Shown here one piece after another: positions 1 through 5,245 of a DNA stretch of 9,480 bases. The position numbers and the translations under genes are program-made. Source of the DNA: an uncultured Oscillospiraceae bacterium (GTDB lineage: Bacteria > Bacillota > Clostridia > Oscillospirales > Acutalibacteraceae). The first letter of the stretch is position 1, and the number at the start of each line of letters is the position of its first letter. The notes under the pieces were generated by a model. The model did no database searches, had not been told where the DNA came from, and saw only the letters and a list, made by a program, of their open reading frames with translations. The stretch covers positions 1-9,480 of the forward strand of contig CABTZO010000039.1 in the NCBI GenBank assembly GCA_902489335.1, written 5' to 3'.

Positions 1-561
1 GCGCGATTTTGTTGTTTTAGCGAAGAATTTCTTCGCGTCCGATAAATCTTTTTCTGCAATCAAAGAAAACCATTTTACATCTTTTTCTAAACCGTTAATT
101 CTGATTTTTTCTTTGGTTTTCTTATTCATATCGATAAATTGTCCTGATTTATCGACTGTAAACAAAACCGACTGATAGTAGTCAAAAATCATGTTTAATT
201 GATGCTCTAAGCTTTTAAAATCAGTCTTATCTTCAATTTCTATAACATATTCATCATCAATTTTATCTGCCCTCAAACAAAGAGCAAAGAACTCAAAAGT
301 CCTTCCTTTTAGGTGAATATTCAAATCTTTACCTAAAAATTCCGGATCATTTTCATATATGCCGTTAAAATAGCTCTTTATTTTTTTTGTGTTTTCAATA
401 TTTGCTCTGCCAAAAACATAAAACACATCTCGGGATTCAGAGTCGGCAAATGTATGACCTGTAAGTCTTTCAGCTTTCGGATTCATATATGTGATTGATC
501 CTTCGGCTGTTGTTATTATTATTCCGCAATTAAGTTTTTCAAAAATCTTTTTTGTTTTCAT
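1..561 (-). CDS. PAS-domain signalling protein, N-terminal part (cut by window edge)
   Basis: The frame is open for 187 codons from ATG at 561 to position 1 with no stop, so only the N-terminal part is present. Residues about 7-110 read as a PAS sensor domain: GIIITTAEGSITYMNPKAE has the usual 'glimpse of inner state, then N-x-A' pattern and is followed by LTGHTFADS. A second PAS-like stretch begins near residue 130 (SVLFTVDKSGQFIDMNKKT). PAS domains bind small ligands or sense redox state and pass the signal to an output domain, which would lie to the left. It could be a histidine kinase, a diguanylate cyclase or a sigma-54 activator; the visible part cannot decide. No signal peptide or membrane segment is visible, so it is probably cytoplasmic. 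An in-frame ATG at 573 exists, but GAGGGA five to six bases before 561 favours the inner start. It follows the YhhN-like gene by 16 nt and is probably cotranscribed with it. Confidence 0.75.
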   Translation of the reverse strand, partial: MKTKKIFEKLNCGIIITTAEGSITYMNPKAERLTGHTFADSESRDVFYVFGRANIENTKKIKSYFNGIYENDPEFLGKDLNIHLKGRTFEFFALCLRADKIDDEYVIEIEDKTDFKSLEHQLNMIFDYYQSVLFTVDKSGQFIDMNKKTKEKIRINGLEKDVKWFSLIAEKDLSDAKKFFAKTTKSR

Positions 562-577
562 TAAATCCCTCATAAAT

Positions 578-1243
578 TTATTTGTTAATTACGCTACCTA
601 TTGTGATCAGTGCAACAGCAAAAGAGTATGTGAGCATAACCCAAAAATGTTTTCCAAAAACGCGAGATTTTTTGTTGAAACGAACAAAAAATAAGATTGA
701 ATCAGAAGCAAAAAATGACAGGGCACCCAGATAAATAAGAAAGTGAGATAAACTGACTTCTGTTGTAAGCAATGTCAACGCAAATAAATTCATTGTCATA
801 TTGGTTACTAAATATATCATCAAAACAGGTAAGAGCTTTTTGTGTAGATGTGGTTGTAGGAATTTTATTTCAAGAGCGATCGCTATTGTGTATATCAATA
901 TGAATAAGGCTATAAAAAACGGATTGAGTTTTTCTACGTTTATGTTGTCGGAGAACAGTTTTATAAACAAAAAATGTCCGAAAATAAAGAAAGTTCCACC
1001 GATAATCAGGGGCTTAAGTCCTTTTATAATAAGCAAAAGATCTCCAATCCAGCAACAGAGAAGCGCAGACAAAACAATCGGATTTATATCTTTTATGCTG
1101 TCAAATGAGAAGATATAAAATAAAATCAGGAAAAATAAAATAAAGCCTTTGGAATAATTCCTGATTTTTTGATTTTGTTTGTGACTGCCATACAAATGAA
1201 TAATTACGGACACAAAAAATAAAGTTAAAAATAAGTATTGCAT
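578..1243 (-). CDS. YhhN/TMEM86-family integral membrane protein (lysoplasmalogenase-like)
   Basis: A 221-residue, very hydrophobic protein with about eight predicted membrane segments, the usual size and topology for the YhhN family. Family landmarks seen: an acidic site in LLCCWIGDLLL (G67-D68), FIFGHFLF (H90), LVTNMTMN near residue 145, GALSFFASDSILF (S170-D171) and a final helix with YSFAVALITIG. Characterised members (human TMEM86B, some bacterial homologues) hydrolyse the vinyl-ether bond of lysoplasmalogens. Plasmalogens occur in anaerobic Firmicutes, so the role is plausible, but activity here is inferred from family only. The ATG at 1243 is chosen because AGATAGGA lies eight bases upstream; the frame could be extended to a TTG at 1264, which has no good ribosome binding site. 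The PAS gene follows after 16 nt, suggesting a two-gene operon driven by the promoter at 1278-1321. Confidence 0.8.
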   Translation of the reverse strand: MQYLFLTLFFVSVIIHLYGSHKQNQKIRNYSKGFILFFLILFYIFSFDSIKDINPIVLSALLCCWIGDLLLIIKGLKPLIIGGTFFIFGHFLFIKLFSDNINVEKLNPFFIALFILIYTIAIALEIKFLQPHLHKKLLPVLMIYLVTNMTMNLFALTLLTTEVSLSHFLIYLGALSFFASDSILFFVRFNKKSRVFGKHFWVMLTYSFAVALITIGSVINK

Positions 1244-1277
1244 TAAAAATTTCCTATCTGTCAATTATATTTGGTTA

Positions 1278-1321
1278 ATTATAGCATAAAAATTATAGAT
1301 TGTTCATACTTTTCTTGACAA
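1278..1321 (-). promoter_or_regulatory. Leftward sigma-A-type promoter for the YhhN-like gene
   Basis: On the minus strand TTGTCA (1321-1316) is followed after 18 nt by TATAAT (1297-1292). A second TATAAT (1283-1278) is preceded by TG one base before it, an extended -10. Either would start transcription 25-40 nt before the ATG at 1243. The -35 overlaps the rightward -35 at 1315-1320 because TTGACA read backwards gives TGTCAA. Confidence 0.6.
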
Positions 1322-1343
1322 AATTATTATGTAATGATAACAT
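1315..1343 (+). promoter_or_regulatory. Rightward promoter for the leader peptide and acyl-CoA ligase
   Basis: A perfect TTGACA (1315-1320), a 17-nt spacer and TAACAT (1338-1343, four of six matches to TATAAT). It would give a transcript starting near 1350, about 45 nt before the leader peptide and 175 nt before the ligase. The -10 is buried in the dyad at 1330-1347, so a bound protein should block this promoter. Confidence 0.55.
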
Positions 1344-1347
1344 TACA
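1330..1347. promoter_or_regulatory. 18-bp operator-like dyad over the -10 box
   Basis: TGTAATG-ATAA-CATTACA is a perfect 7-bp inverted repeat with a 4-bp centre. Its size, symmetry and place over a -10 box fit the operator of a dimeric repressor (TetR or MarR type, for example). The general shape recalls TetR-family FadR boxes found before fatty-acid genes in Bacillus, but the bases do not match well enough to name the regulator. No repressor gene is in the window. Confidence 0.5.
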
Positions 1348-1394
1348 AGTGGTTTTGATTTCAGAGCTTTAAATTGCTAAATTAGAGGACGAAA

Positions 1395-1457
1395 ATGATA
1401 AACATAATATTTATTAGAAACGAATATTATTACCGCTTCTGCAAAGGGGCTTTTTAA
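1395..1457 (+). CDS. Tyrosine-rich 20-residue leader peptide of an attenuator
   Basis: ATG at 1395 has AGAGGA five bases upstream and opens a 20-codon frame, MINIIFIRNEYYYRFCKGAF, ending in TAA at 1455-1457. Three adjacent Tyr codons (TAT TAT TAC, 1425-1433) are followed by Arg, Phe and Cys. A strong ribosome binding site, tiny size, tandem identical codons and a terminator starting 15 nt after the stop are the marks of leader peptides that sense charged tRNA, as in the trp, his and pheA operons of enterobacteria. Spacing fits: a ribosome held at the Tyr codons leaves 1446-1451 free, whereas one at the stop codon covers it. The peptide itself probably has no function beyond being translated. 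That it is translated, and that Tyr is the signal, are inferences; no similar named leader is recognised. Confidence 0.62.
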   Translation: MINIIFIRNEYYYRFCKGAF

Positions 1458-1477
1458 TCGTTCTTGTTTTTAGCCCC
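1433..1477 (+). promoter_or_regulatory. Alternative RNA structures of the attenuator (pause hairpin and antiterminator)
   Basis: Two exclusive pairings share one strand. Pause-type hairpin: 1433-1438 (CCGCTT) with 1444-1449 (AAGGGG), one G-G mismatch, loop CTGCA. Antiterminator: GGGGCT (1446-1451) with AGCCCC (1472-1477), six pairs, which removes the left arm of the terminator at 1472-1490. Ribosome stalling on the Tyr codons would prevent the first and allow the second. An AU-only 8-bp hairpin (1404-1411 with 1423-1430) also covers the first Tyr codons. Confidence 0.55.
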
Positions 1478-1496
1478 GATTTGCGGGGCTTTTTTT
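1472..1496 (+). terminator. Intrinsic terminator inside the leader (attenuator)
   Basis: AGCCCCG (1472-1478), loop ATTTG, CGGGGCT (1484-1490), then a run of seven T (1490-1496). This GC-rich stem is a textbook rho-independent terminator, 30 nt before the ligase start codon and downstream of the only recognisable rightward promoter, so it must be read through for the ligase to be made. Confidence 0.85.
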
Positions 1497-1526
1497 ATTG
1501 AAATTTAATGAAAGAGAAGAAAGATT

Positions 1527-3164
1527 ATGCTGATTACACGAATGCTTGAAAAAAATGCCGAAGAATTTCCGGAAGATATTGCTCTTGTGGAAATAAATCC
1601 GGACAGTAAAAATACAAAACATGTTACTTGGAAAGAATTTGAACTAATTGAACCGACACATTCCGAGTATTATCGTCGTGAAATCAGTTGGGAAGTTTTT
1701 AATGAGAAAGCAAATCGTTTTGCCAATATGCTTTTAAATCATGGAATAAAAAAAGGGAAAAAAGTTGCAATCTTATTAAACAACTGTCTTGAATGGCTTC
1801 CTATTTATTTTGGAATTCTAAAGTCCGGTGCACTTGCAGTGCCGCTAAATTTCAGATATACAAGTGAAGAAATCGAATATTGTCTTAATAAAGCTGAGGC
1901 TGATATGCTAGTGTTCGGGCCTAACTTTATCGGTCGTGTCGAAGAAATAGCAAATAATATTTTACCTCAGTGTGCGATGGTTTATTTCGGGGAGGGAATA
2001 GTTCCGAGTTTCGCCGATGACTATAGGGAGTTAACAGCAAACGAGAGCGGGAAAAATCCAAACATAAAACTAACTCTTGACGATGACGCAGCAATCTATT
2101 TTTCTTCCGGAACAACGGGATTTCCAAAGGCCATTTTGCACAAACACAGAAGTCTCACACATTCTGCCAAAGTTGAACAAAATCACCATGGTCAAACAAA
2201 GGATGACGTGTTTTTATGTATCCCTCCGCTTTATCATACCGGTGCAAAAATGCATTGGTTCGGTAGCTTGATAAGCGGTTCAAAGGCAGTTTTATTAAAA
2301 GGCATAAAACCCGAATACATATTAAACACCGTCAGTATTGAAAAATGCACAATTGTCTGGCTTCTTGTGCCTTGGGCTCAAGATATATTAAACGCAATCG
2401 AGAGTGGCGAAGTAAATCTAAAAGACTATGAACTTTCTCAGTGGCGCCTTATGCACATAGGTGCTCAACCGGTTCCGCCAAGTTTAATTAAAAAGTGGAA
2501 AGAGTATTTCCCGAATCATCAATATGACACAAACTATGGACTTTCAGAATCTATAGGTCCCGGTTGCGTTCATTTGGGCGTTGAAAATACAGATAAAATA
2601 GGTGCAATCGGAAAAGCGGGTTTCGGTTGGCAAACAAAAATTGTTGACAAAAATTTTAATGAAGTCAAGCAGGGCGAAATCGGTGAACTTTTAGTTAAGG
2701 GTCCGGGAGTTATGGTTTGCTATTATAATGATCCCGATTCAACAAAAGAAGTTTTGCACGACGGTTGGCTGTCAACAGGGGATGTAGCAAAAGAAGATAA
2801 AGATGGTTTCATAAGACTTGTTGACCGTGCAAAAGATGTAATAATTTCAGGCGGAGAAAATATTTATCCGGTTCAAATTGAAAACTTTTTAAGAGAATAT
2901 CCCGATGTTAGTGATGCTGCCGTAATCGGCTTACCCGACAAAAGACTTGGAGAAATAACTTGCGCGATAATAGAAGCGAAAAAAGGCAGAAAAATTAAAG
3001 AAGAAGAGATTGAGAGTTTTTGCAAGGATCTGCCAAGATACAAAAGACCAAGAAAAATCATATTTGCCAAAATTCCGAGAAATCCGACGGGCAAAATAGA
3101 AAAACCAAAATTACGCCAAAAATATGGCGCTACAATGATAGTGGATTTGCAGAATTTAAGTTAG
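1527..3164 (+). CDS. AMP-forming acyl/aryl-CoA ligase (ANL superfamily)
   Basis: A full-length 545-residue cytoplasmic enzyme that activates a carboxylic acid with ATP to an acyl-adenylate and transfers it to CoA. ANL core motifs are all present: A3 phosphate loop YFSSGTTGFPK (191-201), A5 NYGLSES (336-342), A7 STGD (416-419), hinge/A8 DRAKDVIISGGENIYP (433-448) and A10 PRNPTGKIEK with the catalytic lysine K523. It therefore looks active. The substrate cannot be read from motifs; a fatty, cyclic or aromatic acid is possible. YHTGAKMHWFGS (236-247) and SQWRLMHIGAQPVPP (304-318) resemble a clostridial subgroup usually annotated as long-chain-fatty-acid-CoA ligase. Residues 33-58 contain two similar units, VTWKEF and ISWEVF, 20 residues apart, where many relatives have one. 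The ribosome binding site (AGAGAAGAAAG) is modest. The gene lies behind the attenuator and operator at 1330-1496, so expression is probably conditional. Confidence 0.85.
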   Translation: MLITRMLEKNAEEFPEDIALVEINPDSKNTKHVTWKEFELIEPTHSEYYRREISWEVFNEKANRFANMLLNHGIKKGKKVAILLNNCLEWLPIYFGILKSGALAVPLNFRYTSEEIEYCLNKAEADMLVFGPNFIGRVEEIANNILPQCAMVYFGEGIVPSFADDYRELTANESGKNPNIKLTLDDDAAIYFSSGTTGFPKAILHKHRSLTHSAKVEQNHHGQTKDDVFLCIPPLYHTGAKMHWFGSLISGSKAVLLKGIKPEYILNTVSIEKCTIVWLLVPWAQDILNAIESGEVNLKDYELSQWRLMHIGAQPVPPSLIKKWKEYFPNHQYDTNYGLSESIGPGCVHLGVENTDKIGAIGKAGFGWQTKIVDKNFNEVKQGEIGELLVKGPGVMVCYYNDPDSTKEVLHDGWLSTGDVAKEDKDGFIRLVDRAKDVIISGGENIYPVQIENFLREYPDVSDAAVIGLPDKRLGEITCAIIEAKKGRKIKEEEIESFCKDLPRYKRPRKIIFAKIPRNPTGKIEKPKLRQKYGATMIVDLQNLS

Positions 3165-3178
3165 TCATTTCAGCGTAG

Positions 3179-3199
3179 CGGGCGATTATCAATCGCCCG
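3179..3199. repeat. Short palindromic repeat, copy 1
   Basis: CGGGCGATT-ATC-AATCGCCCG is a perfect 9-bp inverted repeat 15 nt after the ligase stop codon. It is much richer in GC than its surroundings. A close copy lies at 4930-4948. GGGCGATT...AATCGCCC hairpins are, from memory, common dispersed intergenic repeats in bacterial genomes. It may also end the ligase transcript, but only an AT-rich stretch follows, not a T run. Confidence 0.6.
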
Positions 3200-3270
3200 T
3201 AATATAAATTTCAGATAAATTTTAATATGTCGAGCTTTCAACGAAATGTCGGATATCTTTTGTTTATTTT

Positions 3271-3283
3271 GCTGAATTTCAGC
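3271..3283. repeat. Small dyad in the ligase-peptidase intergenic region
   Basis: GCTGAA-T-TTCAGC, followed after seven bases by TTTTTT (3291-3296 region). As RNA it forms a 5-bp stem with a 3-nt loop, too weak to call a terminator with confidence, though it could help end ligase transcription. Confidence 0.3.
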
Positions 3284-3311
3284 GCCTATTTTTTACAGTT
3301 TAAAAAAGTGA

Positions 3312-3346
3312 TTATTAACAGACAGTTAATAAAGTTGCCATATAAT
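3312..3346 (+). promoter_or_regulatory. Putative promoter and operator of the M28 peptidase gene
   Basis: TATAAT at 3341-3346 is a perfect -10 box 71 nt before the peptidase start. No good -35 sits at the right distance. Instead a perfect dyad, TTATTAAC-AGACA-GTTAATAA (3312-3332), covers that place, as expected for an activator-dependent or repressed promoter. The binding protein is unknown. Confidence 0.45.
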
Positions 3347-3366
3347 GACAAATGATTCAATCGAAC

Positions 3367-3391
3367 TGCTAAACTATACAAAAGTTTAGCA
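3367..3391 (+). promoter_or_regulatory. Dyad/hairpin in the 5' leader of the M28 peptidase gene
   Basis: TGCTAAACT-ATACAAA-AGTTTAGCA is a perfect 9-bp inverted repeat ending 10-15 nt before the ribosome binding site (AGAGGAG, 3405-3411). It lies downstream of the -10 box and would be transcribed. It may be a second operator half-site region or an mRNA 5' stem-loop; the A run after it does not make a terminator in this direction. Confidence 0.45.
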
Positions 3392-3417
3392 AAAAATGTA
3401 AGAAAGAGGAGAAAAAA

Positions 3418-4656
3418 ATGGGTTTTCAAAAAATTATTGACCTTAAAGATCAAGCTGCTCAATATATGATTGATGAAATCACACACATCATCAAGACATT
3501 TGAAAAAAGAGCACCCGGTTCTTTAGGTGAAAAACAAGCCTGTGAATACATGGGCAAAGTATTGAAAGAAGATTGTGGCTGCGAAAGGGTTGACTTAGAG
3601 TCCTTCCAAGAAAATCCCGGCTCATTCTACGGCTGGATGTGGATAACTTTTGGACTTGGATTTTTGGCAATTGCCTGTCTGTTCTTTGCTCCGATAATTT
3701 CAATTATTTTAATTGCAATCGGCGCGGTAATCGCTGTTTTACAATTTGGACTTTACATTAAATTAATTGATAAGATTTTCCCGGAGAAAACCGGACATAA
3801 CCTAACTGCAATTAAATCTTCAAAGGGCGAAGTTAAAAGAAGAATATTCTTCAACGGACACCCCGATGCTGCTTGGGAATGGCCTGTAAACTACTATTGC
3901 GGCGGTGCCGTATTTGAAGTTGTTAACGTTCTTTCTGCAATAGGTTTGTTTTACTATCTTTTTGTTGCTATCTTTGCAATTGTCAGAATGGGTGCAATTT
4001 CCAATGTTGCCAACGATCCTACCTTGCTTAAACTTGCATTATGGGGACTTTTATTTACTCCGTTTTTCGTTCTCATGATGTGCATGAGAAATCTCAATAG
4101 AATTGTTGACGGTGCAAATGACAACCTTTCCGGTTGCTACATGGGAATTGCAATCTTAAAATATATGAAAGACCATGGAATTGAGCTTGAAAACACAGAA
4201 GTAGGAGTTATCCTTTCCGGTTCTGAAGAAGCCGGTCTTCGTGGCGCTAAAGCTTGGGCTGAGGCTCATCAGGGTGAATTTGACGATGTTCCGACTTTCA
4301 TATACTCTTACGACACAATTCACGACCCGAAATATTTAATGGTGAACTATCGTGACTTGAACGGAACAGTTGCAGCAGACAAGGAAGTTTCTGATTTATT
4401 CTTGGAAGCTTCAAAAGAACTTGGTCTCCAATGCAAAAAGGGAATGGTTCCTCCTCTCGGCGGAGCAACAGACAACGCTGCTTTTGCACAAGCAGGATAT
4501 CGTTCAACAGGTATCACCGGACTTAACCACAACCTTGAAAGATACTATCATACAAGAGGCGACTCATACGACAACATGGACGCTGACGGACTTGCAAACT
4601 GCTTTGCAATCAGCGTTAAAACTCTTGAAAAATTTGACAACGGCGAATGTGACTAA
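3418..4656 (+). CDS. Membrane-embedded M28-family zinc peptidase
   Basis: A 412-residue protein whose metal-site motifs match peptidase family M28 (aminopeptidase Y/S type): NGHPD (H148, D150), GANDNLSG (D235), GSEEAG (E270 as general base, E271 as ligand), YSYDT (D299) and YYHTRGDSYDN (H378). All five zinc ligands and the catalytic Glu are present, so it should be active, removing or trimming amino acids or peptides. Unlike soluble members, it carries long hydrophobic stretches: about 69-113 (two segments), 163-190 and 203-223. The last two lie between the HPD and GANDN motifs, which are only about a dozen residues apart in soluble enzymes. No signal peptide is seen, so which side the active site faces is uncertain. 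The start is supported by AGAGGAG seven bases upstream. It is a single-gene unit with its own putative promoter and terminator. The exact substrate is unknown. Confidence 0.82.
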   Translation: MGFQKIIDLKDQAAQYMIDEITHIIKTFEKRAPGSLGEKQACEYMGKVLKEDCGCERVDLESFQENPGSFYGWMWITFGLGFLAIACLFFAPIISIILIAIGAVIAVLQFGLYIKLIDKIFPEKTGHNLTAIKSSKGEVKRRIFFNGHPDAAWEWPVNYYCGGAVFEVVNVLSAIGLFYYLFVAIFAIVRMGAISNVANDPTLLKLALWGLLFTPFFVLMMCMRNLNRIVDGANDNLSGCYMGIAILKYMKDHGIELENTEVGVILSGSEEAGLRGAKAWAEAHQGEFDDVPTFIYSYDTIHDPKYLMVNYRDLNGTVAADKEVSDLFLEASKELGLQCKKGMVPPLGGATDNAAFAQAGYRSTGITGLNHNLERYYHTRGDSYDNMDADGLANCFAISVKTLEKFDNGECD

Positions 4657-4680
4657 AGTCAATTATATTTAAAATAATTC

Positions 4681-4723
4681 AACGGTCCAAAAATGAAATT
4701 CACTTCATTTTCGGACCGTTTTT
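4681..4723 (+). terminator. Strong intrinsic terminator of the M28 peptidase gene
   Basis: A long stem begins 24 nt after the stop codon. AACGGTCC (4681-4688) pairs with GGACCGTT (4713-4720), one A-C mismatch follows, then AAAATGAA (4690-4697) pairs with TTCATTTT (4704-4711) around loop ATTCAC. A T run (4719-4723) follows. On the opposite strand the stem is also followed by T-rich sequence, so it may work both ways. Confidence 0.88.
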
Positions 4724-4929
4724 GTTTTGCTGTTATACATAAAAGATATCACAGAATTATCATAAAAAGCCATAACTGCCTACCGCCCCCGGTAGTGCGG
4801 GGTTATTAACCTTGCGTTTCTTGTTAGACATGTAAAATCTTTATCTTCTAATATCTATCATCTACAATCTATATTGGTAATGCAGGATTATGGATTCTGC
4901 ATTTATTGTTTTATGAAAAACAAGAATTC

Positions 4930-4948
4930 GGGCGATTTATAATCGTCC
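4930..4948. repeat. Short palindromic repeat, copy 2
   Basis: GGGCGATT-TAT-AATCGTCC is the same unit as 3179-3199 with a different 3-nt centre. One change (C to T at 4946) leaves a G-T pair, so the RNA hairpin is kept. The two copies flank the M28 peptidase gene. Confidence 0.55.
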
Positions 4949-5095
4949 ATTACATGGGTAGGATAAAAAATTCATACTTTTGATAATTTACCGATAGATG
5001 ATTGACTGTTGTATCAAAAGACTGTGATTCTAAGGTTTTTGAGCCGAAATTTACAAAAACATATATCAAATGCGTAAAAAAAAAGTTGTTTATTG

Positions 5096-5108
5096 GACAA
5101 AATTTGTC
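5096..5108. promoter_or_regulatory. Dyad just upstream of the pilus operon promoter
   Basis: GACAAA-A-TTTGTC is a perfect 6-bp inverted repeat centred 18 nt upstream of the -35 at 5120. This is a usual place for an activator or repressor site. No regulator can be named. Confidence 0.35.
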
Positions 5109-5119
5109 AATATTTTAGC

Positions 5120-5148
5120 TTGAATTAATATAAATAGAGTGTTAATAT
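5120..5148 (+). promoter_or_regulatory. Promoter of the pilus operon
   Basis: TTGAAT (5120-5125), a 17-nt spacer and TAATAT (5143-5148), about 97 nt before the adhesin ATG. An alternative -35, TTGTCA (5104-5109), lies 19 nt before TATAAA (5129-5134). A dyad TGTTGT-CAA-ACAACA (5148-5162) begins on the last base of the -10 and would lie at the transcription start, suggesting an operator or a 5' stem-loop. Confidence 0.5.
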
Positions 5149-5245
5149 GTTGTCAAACAACAGGTTAAAATTTTAATTTTTTGAAACATATAATAAATGT
5201 TCGTTGCAGACATTAATGAAATATTGTATTTCAAAAGGGGTTATT

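Larger units (their letters stand above)
4724..5119. other. Long non-coding intergenic region with several hairpins
   Basis: No credible gene is seen here on either strand. It holds: CTACCG-CCCC-CGGTAG (4780-4795) inside a short GC-rich island; GGTTA-T-TAACC (4801-4811); a pyrimidine-rich stretch of degenerate ATCT units (about 4841-4875); a 9-10 bp hairpin ATGCAGGAT...ATTCTGCAT (4880-4902); the palindromic repeat at 4930-4948; and a widely spaced perfect 9-bp inverted repeat CTTTTGATA (4977-4985) / TATCAAAAG (5012-5020). The mixture looks like decayed repeat sequence plus possible regulatory sites for the pilus operon downstream. No riboswitch, T-box or known small RNA was recognised. Confidence 0.5.

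Noticed and set aside
20..36. 17-nt near-perfect palindrome GCGAAGAA-T-TTCTTCGC
   Set aside because: It lies inside the PAS gene and is explained by the codons for Ala-Lys-Lys-Phe-Phe-Ala; no promoter or T run is attached.
801..1118. Plus-strand open frame of about 100 codons
   Set aside because: It is antisense to the YhhN-like gene, has odd composition and no ribosome binding site; the minus-strand protein shows clear family motifs.
1244..1264. TTG start extending the YhhN-like protein by seven residues
   Set aside because: The ATG at 1243 has a better-spaced AGGA and a start within the first membrane helix as usual for the family.
1344..1526. T-box or riboswitch leader before the CoA ligase
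   Set aside because: No T-box sequence or stem I features are seen; the short leader frame and exclusive hairpins fit ribosome-mediated attenuation better.
4298..4672. Overlapping frames on both strands within the peptidase gene
   Set aside because: They overlap a gene with intact zinc-ligand motifs and show no coding features of their own.
4724..5119. CRISPR array or tRNA in the long intergenic region
   Set aside because: No regularly spaced repeats of the needed length and no cloverleaf or CCA-end pattern are visible.
5204..5245. Upstream TTG start for the adhesin
   Set aside because: No ribosome binding site precedes it, and the ATG at 5246 has AAGGGG at the right distance and gives a normal signal peptide.
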